Shown: in pieces, positions 12,377-19,054 of the stretch
Position numbering within the stretch: position 1 is the stretch's first letter
Layout: each line of letters begins with the position of its first letter
Origin: a virus
Virus record (IMG/VR): IMGVR_UViG_3300026077_000023
Span: 1 to 26,090 of that record
Length of the DNA: 26,090 bases
Direction: 5' to 3' (one strand)
Program-made: the position numbers and the translations under genes
The notes under the pieces: generated by a model
The model's input: the letters and a program-made list of their open reading frames with translations, nothing else
Told to the model about the DNA's origin: nothing
The model's database searches: none

Positions 12377-12538
12377 TCAGTCTGCTGTTAAAATGTAGTC
12401 TATACAGTTAGGATGATCATGAATGTATGGGACATCTTCTGTTGCATCTACTCGTGCTTCATATGAGTCATGGGCGTATTCACATACCTCATGAGTCTTG
12501 AGTTCATAGTCATGATAACCAACAATATAATGAGTCAT
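12377..12538 (-). CDS. Small acidic hypothetical protein (53 aa)
   Basis: The protein begins MTHYIVGYHDYELKTHEVCE and ends NCIDYILTAD. It is rich in His, Asp and Tyr. Its ATG overlaps the stop of the 2OG oxygenase gene as ATGA. Function not recognised. Confidence 0.7.
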   Translation of the reverse strand: MTHYIVGYHDYELKTHEVCEYAHDSYEARVDATEDVPYIHDHPNCIDYILTAD

Positions 12539-13098
12539 AGTCGTACTCTAAACACTATACTATATCTATACAAATGTGGGTAATCTATACTAGGTCCAAG
12601 TCCTCGATGACTGACATAAGCAGGAAACATAACAATTCTGCCTGGTTTGTACTCGTGTGTCTCTACTACTCGGTCCTTGTCTAGGATTTGAAACTGTCCT
12701 CCCCACTCTTGACACCACTCAGGGTTAGGGAATACCATGATAGTAAGTTCGTCGTTCGTACCATCTATGGAATCAATGTGTGATGATCCATCACATCCAG
12801 AGTGTTGTAAGTTGATGAAAATCTGCTGCAAATAATACTCATGCTTTGAGATAGCACATATTCTCTCAAACATATCAAAGAATGGTTGTGCTTTATCATG
12901 TAATACTGTGCATCTATTCAATGACTTGCGTTCAAATAATGTGCATCCTAACAGTCTATGTGAACCACTGTCACCAAATGGCCATGTCTTACGATTGGCT
13001 ATGTTGTTTGCTTTGTAATCTAATTCATCATTCAGTGCTTGATATATGTTATACAAATACTGTTGATCAAATTGATTATCTATTATTTTTGCGATCAT
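12535..13098 (-). CDS. 2OG-Fe(II) oxygenase, prolyl-hydroxylase-like (187 aa)
   Basis: It carries the HxD...H iron triad: GSSHIDSID (His107, Asp109) and MFPAYVSHRGLG (His164). Arg178 in LYRYSIVFRV is the likely 2-oxoglutarate ligand. WGGQFQIL and PGRIVMFP are the expected core strands. It differs clearly from the other two oxygenases of the window (HxD rather than HxH), so it is a separate lineage within the superfamily. The substrate is unknown. It overlaps the upstream 42-aa gene by 23 bases. Confidence 0.85.
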   Translation of the reverse strand: MIAKIIDNQFDQQYLYNIYQALNDELDYKANNIANRKTWPFGDSGSHRLLGCTLFERKSLNRCTVLHDKAQPFFDMFERICAISKHEYYLQQIFINLQHSGCDGSSHIDSIDGTNDELTIMVFPNPEWCQEWGGQFQILDKDRVVETHEYKPGRIVMFPAYVSHRGLGPSIDYPHLYRYSIVFRVRL

Positions 13099-13204
13099 CT
13101 TTCACTGAGTTCATTGCGAGTGTTTCAATTAACAAATAAATCCATATCATGAATAGTATCATGATTGACAGTAGTCTGATGTTCTCACCTGTTATTACTA
13201 TCAT
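13076..13204 (-). CDS. Tiny membrane protein (42 aa)
   Basis: The frame begins MIVITGENIRLLSIMILFMI and contains one strongly hydrophobic helix (LLSIMILFMIWIYLLIETLA, about residues 11-30) followed by a charged tail. It starts one base after the stop of the upstream oxygenase gene, with AAGAAGG upstream, and overlaps the next gene by 23 bases. Such single-helix proteins are easily missed. Function not recognised. Confidence 0.55.
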   Translation of the reverse strand: MIVITGENIRLLSIMILFMIWIYLLIETLAMNSVKDDRKNNR

Positions 13205-13205
13205 A

Positions 13206-13808
13206 TTATACCTTCTTTGGATTTATGTAGTAATTGAATGCGATGCTGATTCTATCTTCATCACTGTATGACTCTTCAACATAATGCCAGACATGACCAG
13301 GTAATATGTATAACTTACCTGCTTCACTCGGTACACTGTATTGAAAATCATCATACAACTGTGAATATGTTGACCCATCATTGCGAGCTACTATCATCTT
13401 ACCACTGTTATCAGGTGTCTTAATGAATGCAACTGCAATTAAATCTGTGCGTCCATGGTGATGTATAGCATTGTAGTGATGTTTCTCATTGATATTCACC
13501 CACCAACCCATATGATCTTTACGCAGTTTCTTCTGAAACTTACCAGTTGTAATACTATTACACAACTCCCAACAGTCTTTCTGAAGATTTGAGATACTTT
13601 GTGGGATCTTTCGTTGTATTTCTATTGGACACTGTGGTCCAAATACTGGAGACTGCCAACCTCCGATGTTACTGATAGACTGAGAAGGATAGTCTTGCTT
13701 AAGGATATATGTGTCCTTAGCAATACTATCCAAATCATGTTCTAAATTAACTGTGATTATGAAGTCTTGGAATATTTCATCCACGACTACACGACTCATA
13801 TCAATCAT
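13206..13808 (-). CDS. 2OG-Fe(II) oxygenase, PF13759-like (200 aa)
   Basis: The core order GWWVNINEKHHYNAIHHHGR (101-120), TDLIAVAFIKTP, SEAGKLYILPGHVWHYVEES and DRISIAFNYYI matches the family of the gene at 11214. His116 or His118 and His175 are likely iron ligands and Arg186 the 2-oxoglutarate ligand. The SG of the usual LSGVYY strand is replaced (LIAVAF). The ATG overlaps the previous stop (ATGA); a second Met at codon 4 is possible. The substrate is unknown. Confidence 0.85.
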   Translation of the reverse strand: MIDMSRVVVDEIFQDFIITVNLEHDLDSIAKDTYILKQDYPSQSISNIGGWQSPVFGPQCPIEIQRKIPQSISNLQKDCWELCNSITTGKFQKKLRKDHMGWWVNINEKHHYNAIHHHGRTDLIAVAFIKTPDNSGKMIVARNDGSTYSQLYDDFQYSVPSEAGKLYILPGHVWHYVEESYSDEDRISIAFNYYINPKKV

Positions 13809-13978
13809 GGCATTTCATTGTGTGCTTTCCATTCAGCATACATTCTACCATAAATCATACCTTCGTGTGATTTAAGTGGAGATCCTTCAAGAATCTCCCT
13901 CTCTCGCTTATTGATAACATTGAATGCGTCTGAGAGATACTCTCGTTCCCATCCTTTGATACGTTCATGGTCTACCAT
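13805..13978 (-). CDS. Small charged hypothetical protein (57 aa)
   Basis: The protein begins MVDHERIKGWEREYLSDAFN and ends YAEWKAHNEMP; it is helical and charged. It is coupled at both ends (TAATG upstream, ATGA downstream). Function not recognised. Confidence 0.7.
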   Translation of the reverse strand: MVDHERIKGWEREYLSDAFNVINKREREILEGSPLKSHEGMIYGRMYAEWKAHNEMP

Positions 13979-14118
13979 TAGCAATCCTTACAGAGTTTAC
14001 GTAGTGATTCAATGTTCTTTAAGATCTTTGCGGATGCTTCCTCATCATGTTTAGTCTGTGCTTCACAGTACTGAAGAACCAATACACGCAATGACTCTTC
14101 AATTTGTGATTGATTCAT
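13978..14118 (-). CDS. Small helical hypothetical protein (46 aa)
   Basis: The protein begins MNQSQIEESLRVLVLQYCEA and ends LRKLCKDC, with three cysteines. It overlaps the upstream gene by 20 bases and the downstream gene by TAATG. Function not recognised. Confidence 0.65.
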   Translation of the reverse strand: MNQSQIEESLRVLVLQYCEAQTKHDEEASAKILKNIESLRKLCKDC

Positions 14119-14341
14119 AGAGTTCTTTGAGCTCATACTCGTCGAAAAAATGAGTGGACTCGTCTATGTAGTTGTCGGGATCCATCCATTCGAACCATTC
14201 ATCTGCAAATGCAATGGCATCATCGACCCTCTCCTCCGTAATCAGAACTCTGAAGCGATCCATGACCCACTCACATAGTTTGTCACGCTCTCCTGATATA
14301 CGGATCTCCATGAAATGTGATTCTGGTGTGTCCTTAGTCAT
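14099..14341 (-). CDS. Acidic hypothetical protein (80 aa)
   Basis: The protein begins MTKDTPESHFMEIRISGERD and is strongly acidic and aromatic (FADEWFEWMDPDNYIDEST). It starts directly after the TAA of the gene at 14342. The acidic, aromatic character is like DNA-mimic or anti-host proteins but that is only a thought. Function not recognised. Confidence 0.7.
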   Translation of the reverse strand: MTKDTPESHFMEIRISGERDKLCEWVMDRFRVLITEERVDDAIAFADEWFEWMDPDNYIDESTHFFDEYELKELYESITN

Positions 14342-14635
14342 TTAATTACGCTCCAAAGATGCGATGTTGTTTAGATGGTCATACTTTACAAGGCGAAATC
14401 CTTGTGGTATCTTGGACTCTAGTGCTTTAACAAACTCAAGAGTGAAACAAGATTGGTAACGCCAAAATGCTCTGTAATCTCTAGAGTCAGGATCAGCGTT
14501 AGTATTAAGTCGAACGCAAAAGGCAGAGCGTTCACTGCTCGTTGGGATAGGAGCAAGTAGTTCTTTAACATAGGATACGACCAGTGGTGACAGGCGTTGT
14601 GCCTTTAGTTGTTGGTTGTAAAACTTTTTTGACAT
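14342..14635 (-). CDS. Hypothetical protein (97 aa)
   Basis: The protein begins MSKKFYNQQLKAQRLSPLVV. It contains FCVRLNTNADPDSRDYRAFW and ends IASLERN. It is the first gene of a long coupled unit running to 12070, under the promoter at 14658-14686. CAGGT lies upstream of the ATG. Function not recognised. Confidence 0.7.
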   Translation of the reverse strand: MSKKFYNQQLKAQRLSPLVVSYVKELLAPIPTSSERSAFCVRLNTNADPDSRDYRAFWRYQSCFTLEFVKALESKIPQGFRLVKYDHLNNIASLERN

Positions 14636-14657
14636 TGTAGGATAATACCTGTAGAAT

Positions 14658-14686
14658 AGTTTAGCAAAGGATGGTCAGGGTGTCAA
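14658..14686 (-). promoter_or_regulatory. Sigma70-like promoter for the oxygenase unit
   Basis: A perfect TTGACA (14681-14686), a 17-base spacer and TAAACT (14658-14663, 4 of 6 matches). It begins directly after the stop of the gene at 14687. Unlike the palindrome cassettes it has a -35 box, although the surrounding 18 bases faintly resemble the palindrome. Confidence 0.7.
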
Positions 14687-14986
14687 CTATCTCATATAGA
14701 GATAGCCTCCTGCCCAGTCTGCTCTTCCTAATGCTGTATGATATGATGCTTCATCTAATAGGTTATATCTAGCATACTTTGCTGGTCCTCTCCATGATGC
14801 TGGTTTAAACACATCACCTGTCTTCTTATCTACAAATGCATGTACACTCTCTTGAGGTGTGTAATGACAGATCTTAATATACTTACGTCCTTCTTTCATA
14901 TCAAACTTAGTGTCACCATAACCATTTTGGTCATAGTTTGCTTGTAGTGCGTTCACTAGTTCTTGAGTTCTTTCTGCTACTGTCAT
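14687..14986 (-). CDS. Conserved-looking hypothetical protein (99 aa)
   Basis: The protein begins MTVAERTQELVNALQANYDQ. The segments VHAFVDKKTGDVFKPASWRG, then ARYNLLD and DWAGGYLYMR resemble a family common in marine T4-like phages with no assigned function. AAGGA lies 9 bases upstream of the ATG. It is a single-gene unit under cassette G. Confidence 0.75.
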   Translation of the reverse strand: MTVAERTQELVNALQANYDQNGYGDTKFDMKEGRKYIKICHYTPQESVHAFVDKKTGDVFKPASWRGPAKYARYNLLDEASYHTALGRADWAGGYLYMR

Positions 14987-15013
14987 GGTAGTGTTCCTTT
15001 GGTTGATGTACTT

Positions 15014-15069
15014 ATTATAATGGATGGTTGCATGAATGCAACAGAGTGTGTGACAGTAATTAAACTGTC
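15014..15069 (-). promoter_or_regulatory. Palindrome-promoter cassette G
   Basis: GACAGTTTAATTACTGTC (15052-15069) is followed after 32 bases by TATAAT (15014-15019). The TAA stop of the upstream gene is inside the palindrome. A GTTGCA/TGCAAC stem-loop (15027-15042) lies in the gap without a T tract. The leader is about 21 bases. Confidence 0.75.
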
Positions 15070-15287
15070 TCTAGTATGATATCTCTTACTCTTTCTCTGT
15101 CTAAACTATCTCCACCACCCCAAGTATAATGTACATACTCTAGGTCACCTTTCTCAATTCTCTCAATGTACACATCAAGTGCATCTTCAATCTTCTGACT
15201 AGTTAATCCTTCAATAGGATATAATACATCCTCATGTGTTGGTAAGTAGAATGATTCAACATACTCAACGAATTCTGGTCTAGTCAT
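15060..15287 (-). CDS. Acidic hypothetical protein (75 aa)
   Basis: The protein begins MTRPEFVEYVESFYLPTHED and ends RVRDIILETV, with a VHYTWGGGDS turn. AAAGGA lies upstream of the ATG. It is a single-gene unit under cassette H. Function not recognised. Confidence 0.75.
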   Translation of the reverse strand: MTRPEFVEYVESFYLPTHEDVLYPIEGLTSQKIEDALDVYIERIEKGDLEYVHYTWGGGDSLDRERVRDIILETV

Positions 15288-15312
15288 GTGTTCCTTTGTT
15301 TGTTATGTACTT

Positions 15313-15367
15313 ATTATAATGCACACAACAACACATGCAACCAATCATGGTCACTTTTACAACTGTC
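15313..15367 (-). promoter_or_regulatory. Palindrome-promoter cassette H
   Basis: GACAGTTGTAAAAGTGAC (15350-15367) is followed after 31 bases by TATAAT (15313-15318). The palindrome contributes the TGA stop of the gene at 15366. No terminator hairpin is clear in the gap. The leader is about 19 bases. Confidence 0.75.
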
Positions 15368-15560
15368 ACAGTCTTTCTACTTCATCCCAATATGACCTGT
15401 ATATTAATACATTACATTGTCTAAATCCATGCATACTATTCTTATCTTCCCACTCTCGAACACATAACGTAAAGTATTGTGTGTCTATAAATGTGATGAA
15501 CCCTTCATCATCATTGAGTTTAACACGGTCACCGACCGCAAAAGGAAAGTTCTTCTGCAT
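15366..15560 (-). CDS. Small beta-rich hypothetical protein (64 aa)
   Basis: The start at 15560 (MQKNFPFAVGDRVKLNDDEG) lies 2 bases after the stop of the upstream gene and is preferred over a longer frame that would overlap it. VGDRVKLNDDEGFITFID resembles SH3/KOW-like beta-barrel starts, followed by WDEVERL at the end. A familiar pattern in marine T4-like phages but of unknown function. Confidence 0.7.
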   Translation of the reverse strand: MQKNFPFAVGDRVKLNDDEGFITFIDTQYFTLCVREWEDKNSMHGFRQCNVLIYRSYWDEVERL

Positions 15561-15562
15561 TG

Positions 15563-15781
15563 TTATAAAGCAAACTTGCTTATAGAAATGCATGTCATGA
15601 ATGATAGCATAATAACTACATCCCATCCTTTAGTACGAATGAAATATGGTATGCTAATCACATCAGCAATGGCATGTATGACTGTACCAACGAGTACATT
15701 AACATGTAATATAATAAAATATGAAATCACAATCATACATGATCCTATGATCCTACTGATTGTGTCCACCTTTAAACTCAT
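15563..15781 (-). CDS. Small multi-pass membrane protein (72 aa)
   Basis: The start at 15781 (MSLKVDTISRIIGSCMIVIS) forms an ATGA overlap with the zinc-ribbon gene; a start four codons earlier is possible. It has two or three hydrophobic segments (about residues 10-30, 32-46 and 54-70). It is likely in the host inner or thylakoid membrane. Function not recognised. Confidence 0.7.
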   Translation of the reverse strand: MSLKVDTISRIIGSCMIVISYFIILHVNVLVGTVIHAIADVISIPYFIRTKGWDVVIMLSFMTCISISKFAL

Positions 15782-15936
15782 AGCAAATTCCATTGTAATT
15801 TGGGTACTGACTCCTCACAGTGAGCACATGTTAATGCTGACCAACTAAAATGATATACTCTTGATGGTTGATCACAGCATGGACATACTATAATCTTACC
15901 ATTTGATGATGCTCTTGTTAGACTGGTTACTTGCAT
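15778..15936 (-). CDS. Zinc-ribbon protein (52 aa)
   Basis: Two CxxC knuckles, Cys18-Cys21 (CPCC) and Cys37-Cys40 (CAHC), spaced as in a zinc ribbon. The start is taken at 15936 (MQVTSLTRASSNGKIIVCPC); a TTG at 15966 would add 10 residues. Zinc ribbons in phages often bind DNA, RNA or RNA polymerase; which applies here is unknown. Confidence 0.7.
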   Translation of the reverse strand: MQVTSLTRASSNGKIIVCPCCDQPSRVYHFSWSALTCAHCEESVPKLQWNLL

Positions 15937-15994
15937 GAGACCACGTATAAAGGATGAGAGAAACAAAAGAGGACGTGTCCTTGTGTATGATTAC

Positions 15995-16034
15995 CTCAAC
16001 ATCATGTGTCTGCTTCTAAGTCAGACTAGTTGAG
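15995..16034 (-). other. Structured leader hairpin
   Basis: In the leader after cassette I (about 115 bases) the minus strand can fold as CTCAAC-TA-GTCTG-loop-CAGAC-ACATGAT-GTTGAG, a 6-bp outer and a 5-bp inner stem. No gene fits the leader. It might be a regulatory or stabilising RNA structure. Confidence 0.4.
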
Positions 16035-16058
16035 AACCTCTCTTTGTTTCCCAAGAGT

Positions 16059-16114
16059 ATTATAACGTGTAGTGTGTCCGTTGCAACCATTTGTTAGACA
16101 CTTGTAACACTGTC
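16059..16114 (-). promoter_or_regulatory. Palindrome-promoter cassette I
   Basis: GACAGTGTTACAAGTGTC (16097-16114) is followed after 32 bases by TATAAT (16059-16064). A TTGCAA 16 bases before the -10 box may act as a partial -35. It drives the zinc-ribbon, membrane and 64-aa genes. Confidence 0.7.
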
Positions 16115-16117
16115 ACA

Positions 16118-16474
16118 TTATAAGGTGCTACCCCTGTGAAACTTTGCTATATCTGACATAGTAATGTGAGCAGCATAATTATACTTGTTTTGCTCTGCTT
16201 TACCAGGTATAGTAGTTGGTGGTGTATATTCATACCCAACTTCAGGATCTGGTGTCCAGTCAGGGTCTTTACCCCACTCATTCCAGTCCTCCTCATTCAA
16301 TAATATTGTTTTAGGTGCTTTACCACTCATTTTATTTGCATCATCCGCATGTTGTTGATGAAATGAGCGTAGTCTCTCTAACTCTGACTCTAAATCAGCA
16401 TGAAACTCATCAACAGATGCATCATCAAGATACATTTGAATTGCTTGTGATAGCATTGTTTTCCTGCTTTTCAT
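16118..16474 (-). CDS. Acidic hypothetical protein (118 aa)
   Basis: The protein begins MKSRKTMLSQAIQMYLDDAS, is helical to about residue 48, then carries a Trp/Pro/Glu-rich segment (NEEDWNEWGKDPDWTPDPEV) and a basic end. The ATG overlaps the previous stop (ATGA). It is the last gene of the methyltransferase unit. Function not recognised. Confidence 0.7.
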   Translation of the reverse strand: MKSRKTMLSQAIQMYLDDASVDEFHADLESELERLRSFHQQHADDANKMSGKAPKTILLNEEDWNEWGKDPDWTPDPEVGYEYTPPTTIPGKAEQNKYNYAAHITMSDIAKFHRGSTL

Positions 16475-16671
16475 ACTGGTCTCCGTAATGTTGTGAGATA
16501 TTCTAATACATGTGCTCTTACTTCCATCAGTTCATTGAAACACTTCTGGTTATGAGCACACCCACGTAGGGCATTGTCTGGTTTGTGTACTGATTCTATG
16601 TATAAATCCAGTCCACGATTCCATTTCATATCATGTGATTCATGATCATCAATGGTTTGCTGATCTTTCAT
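16471..16671 (-). CDS. Small hypothetical protein (66 aa)
   Basis: The protein begins MKDQQTIDDHESHDMKWNRG and ends YLTTLRRPV, with a helical C-terminal half. ATGA overlaps occur at both ends. Function not recognised; co-translated with the methyltransferase. Confidence 0.7.
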   Translation of the reverse strand: MKDQQTIDDHESHDMKWNRGLDLYIESVHKPDNALRGCAHNQKCFNELMEVRAHVLEYLTTLRRPV

Positions 16672-17444
16672 AAGAACTTCTTCAGTGGTGTGTGACGTGT
16701 AATACGATCATTTGCCATCTTAACATACTCTTCATGAATTTCAATACCAATGTATCGTCTGTCATAATCTAAGCATGATATAGCAGTAGTGCCTGACCCT
16801 ATGAAAGGATCAAGAACTAGATCATTCACAAAACTATAGTACTGAACTATCTTATCTGATAGTTGTTGTGGATATGGTGCTAGATGTTTTGATGTAGTCT
16901 CTGGATTGAACTGCCATACATTGCTACGTTCATACCCATCAGGAACTAATGACTTCTCTAGTATCTCAGGTGAGCATGATCGTACTGTCTTATCTATAAG
17001 AAATGGTGCAGGTTTCTTGAATATTAATATAGTCTCTGTAACAAGATTTGGTTTGTATGCTACTGGTTTACGATGCTGATAGAATCCACCGTTACGATTA
17101 ACAGCAGATCCTTCAGGTTTCAACCATATAATATCATCAATGTATTGCCATCCTAGTCTCTCCATAATACTGAAGAAGTGGAATGGTATCGCAAGTCTCT
17201 TACTCTCATGTGCTCTTGACTCACGTGCTTGTATTACTGGTGATAAATTAACAGCACACATTCTACCTTGTTCAGTTACTCTGAATACTTCACGAAATAT
17301 ATCCTCAAGGAATTGTAGATACTTATCATATGTGGGCCACTGTGCGTATGCCTTTGCATTATAATATGGAGGTGATGTACATGTTAACTGTACACTCTCC
17401 TCCATGTTAGACAAATAATTTAATGCGTCATCATGTATGATCAT
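16668..17444 (-). CDS. DNA methyltransferase, N4-cytosine/N6-adenine family (258 aa)
   Basis: The catalytic motif SPPYY (residues 24-28) comes first and the SAM-binding motif DPFIGSGTT (212-220) last, the beta-class order of the N6_N4_Mtase family. SPPY is most often seen in N4-cytosine enzymes, but adenine is not excluded. It transfers a methyl group from S-adenosylmethionine to DNA. It is about 60 residues shorter than the methyltransferase at 17880. The ATG overlaps the HNH stop (ATGA), and the stop overlaps the next gene. It may protect phage DNA from host restriction. The target site is unknown. Confidence 0.9.
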   Translation of the reverse strand: MIIHDDALNYLSNMEESVQLTCTSPPYYNAKAYAQWPTYDKYLQFLEDIFREVFRVTEQGRMCAVNLSPVIQARESRAHESKRLAIPFHFFSIMERLGWQYIDDIIWLKPEGSAVNRNGGFYQHRKPVAYKPNLVTETILIFKKPAPFLIDKTVRSCSPEILEKSLVPDGYERSNVWQFNPETTSKHLAPYPQQLSDKIVQYYSFVNDLVLDPFIGSGTTAISCLDYDRRYIGIEIHEEYVKMANDRITRHTPLKKFL

Positions 17445-17860
17445 CCAATGCTCCTCGATGATGATTTGTTACTGTTGCAGTCTCCATTTAATATTGATTT
17501 ACGTCCATGACATAGTTTACAGTATGTCTTGACATTACTAGGAACATTGTTATGATGATCACCATCTAAATGGTCTAGGTCAAGACTAGTCTCAAATCCT
17601 ACAAATGTAGATACAGGACATGTCCATCCTAAATGACCATCATTATTTTCACAATAGTTCTTTTTATGTCTTGTAACACCAGGTCTATCAACACCTTTCT
17701 TACGTGCAGTAGCACAACTAGAGCATTCTGATTTGAATGACCAATACTTCCACTCTCTTACTTGTACATTATTACTACATCCATCATTGACACATGTAGG
17801 GAGTGTGTGTCCTTCAGCAAAGAATCTTGCTTTCTGTTGTTGTGATACTGTAGAAGGCAT
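17441..17860 (-). CDS. HNH-type nuclease-like protein with Cys clusters (139 aa)
   Basis: The C-terminal part has an HNH-like core: LDLDHLDGDHHNNVPSNVKT (residues 93-112) with Asp96-His97, His102-His103, Asn104 and Asn109, followed by CKLCHGRKSI (Cys114, Cys117, His118). The N-terminal part has zinc-binding pairs (Cys23/Cys28 and Cys46/Cys49). It could be a free-standing homing endonuclease, or the nuclease partner of a methyltransferase given the flanking genes. The start follows cassette J by a leader of about 15 bases. Confidence 0.75.
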   Translation of the reverse strand: MPSTVSQQQKARFFAEGHTLPTCVNDGCSNNVQVREWKYWSFKSECSSCATARKKGVDRPGVTRHKKNYCENNDGHLGWTCPVSTFVGFETSLDLDHLDGDHHNNVPSNVKTYCKLCHGRKSILNGDCNSNKSSSRSIG

Positions 17861-17879
17861 CGTTTAACTAACGCTACTA

Positions 17880-18833
17880 CTAGTATAGCGGAAGTTTGTT
17901 GGGTATGCTATTAATACGGTCAGTTTGTAAACTGGCATAGTCCTTATGGAGTTCACACCCAATATATGATCTATTATGTTTCTTAGCAACCATCGCAGTA
18001 GTACCTGATCCTAAGAATGGATCAAGTATGATGTCACCCTCCTCTGATCCTGCTAGAATGCATGGTTCAATGAGATCAGGTGGATACACTGCAAAATGAG
18101 CACCCTTGTAAGGTTTATTGGTTACTGACCACACACTACGCTTATTCTTTGTCTTATAACTCTTAGTCAAGCCTGTGTGAGGGGATAGACCAGTGCCAGC
18201 ATTATGATACTTACCTTGAGTACGATCTCTAGTACCCCAATCTTTTGCTGGTTCTTTGATTGCTTCATTGTTATAATAATATCTTTTACTCTTACTCAAT
18301 AAAAATATGTACTCATGTGATTTAGTACAACGATCACGTACACTCTCAGGCATAGGATTTGGTTTGTTCCAAATAATATCTTGTCTTAGATACCAACCAT
18401 CAGCACGTAATGCAAATGCAAGCATCCATGGAATACCAATAAGATCCTTCTCTTTCAATCCTTCAAGTTTGTTTCCTCTACGAGGACACACATCTGGTAG
18501 ATCTTGTTTTGTATTTGAGACTGTTTGTTTAACCAGTCCTTGTCCTCGCCCTGGCCTGTAATTATAGTAACTATCCCCAATATTAAGCCAAAGAGTTCCA
18601 TCATCTGTGAGCACATTCTTTACACCTCTGAATACTTCTACTAAATTCTCAACAAATTCTTCAGGTGTCTGCTCTTGACCTATTTGGTCATCCTCCCCAC
18701 CATAGTCTCTTAGACCATAGTAAGGTGGAGATGTGACACACATACGTGGTCTTTCAGCAATACCTGTAGTAATATGTGCATGTAGTGTGTCAAGTGTTTT
18801 ACGACAATCACCAAATAATACTGTATCTCTCAT
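17880..18833 (-). CDS. DNA methyltransferase, N4-cytosine/N6-adenine family (317 aa)
   Basis: TSPPYYGLRDYG (residues 34-45) is the catalytic motif IV and DPFLGSGTTA (271-280) the SAM-binding motif I, in beta-class order. A longer variable middle (about residues 90-245) would carry target recognition. It is clearly a different enzyme from the one at 16668. The ATG overlaps the previous stop (ATGA). The C-terminal codons contain the cassette J palindrome. Likely role: modification of phage DNA. The target sequence is unknown. Confidence 0.92.
   Translation of the reverse strand: MRDTVLFGDCRKTLDTLHAHITTGIAERPRMCVTSPPYYGLRDYGGEDDQIGQEQTPEEFVENLVEVFRGVKNVLTDDGTLWLNIGDSYYNYRPGRGQGLVKQTVSNTKQDLPDVCPRRGNKLEGLKEKDLIGIPWMLAFALRADGWYLRQDIIWNKPNPMPESVRDRCTKSHEYIFLLSKSKRYYYNNEAIKEPAKDWGTRDRTQGKYHNAGTGLSPHTGLTKSYKTKNKRSVWSVTNKPYKGAHFAVYPPDLIEPCILAGSEEGDIILDPFLGSGTTAMVAKKHNRSYIGCELHKDYASLQTDRINSIPNKLPLY
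17882..17936 (-). promoter_or_regulatory. Palindrome-promoter cassette J, inside the methyltransferase gene
   Basis: GCCAGTTTACAAACTGAC (17919-17936) is followed after 31 bases by TATACT (17882-17887). The palindrome is in coding sequence for residues 299-304 of the upstream methyltransferase and the -10 box overlaps its stop. It would give the HNH-methyltransferase unit its own promoter. Confidence 0.6.
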
Positions 18834-19054
18834 TTATAATGTTTCATCATAAGGTTGAAAGCAACATCATAGTTGCATGCTTTGAGTATTTCACCATTGT
18901 GTATGACCATGTATCTGTTATGCTTACCCATGACAGGGACAGCAGCCCACTCACCATAAGGTTGTTTGGTAACAAAACCTGGCATCATAAACTTATCTTC
19001 TAATAGATATGGGTTTTCTAGTTTCTCTAGGTTGGGTCTGGTACGTTTTGCCAT
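18830..19054 (-). CDS. Small basic hypothetical protein (74 aa)
   Basis: The protein begins MAKRTRPNLEKLENPYLLED and contains YMVIHNGEILKACNYDVAFN near the C-terminus. It overlaps the upstream gene by 28 bases and the methyltransferase by ATGA. Function not recognised. Confidence 0.7.
   Translation of the reverse strand: MAKRTRPNLEKLENPYLLEDKFMMPGFVTKQPYGEWAAVPVMGKHNRYMVIHNGEILKACNYDVAFNLMMKHYK

Noticed and set aside
14674-14691. An eleventh copy of the 18-bp palindrome (GATAGTTGACACCCTGAC)
   Set aside because: The arms do not pair well and no -10 box lies at 31-32 bases. TTGACA with a 17-base spacer explains the promoter here better.
16668-18833. A complete restriction-modification system
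   Set aside because: The HNH protein has no recognisable restriction-enzyme domain and could be a homing nuclease. It is kept as a question in the findings rather than called.
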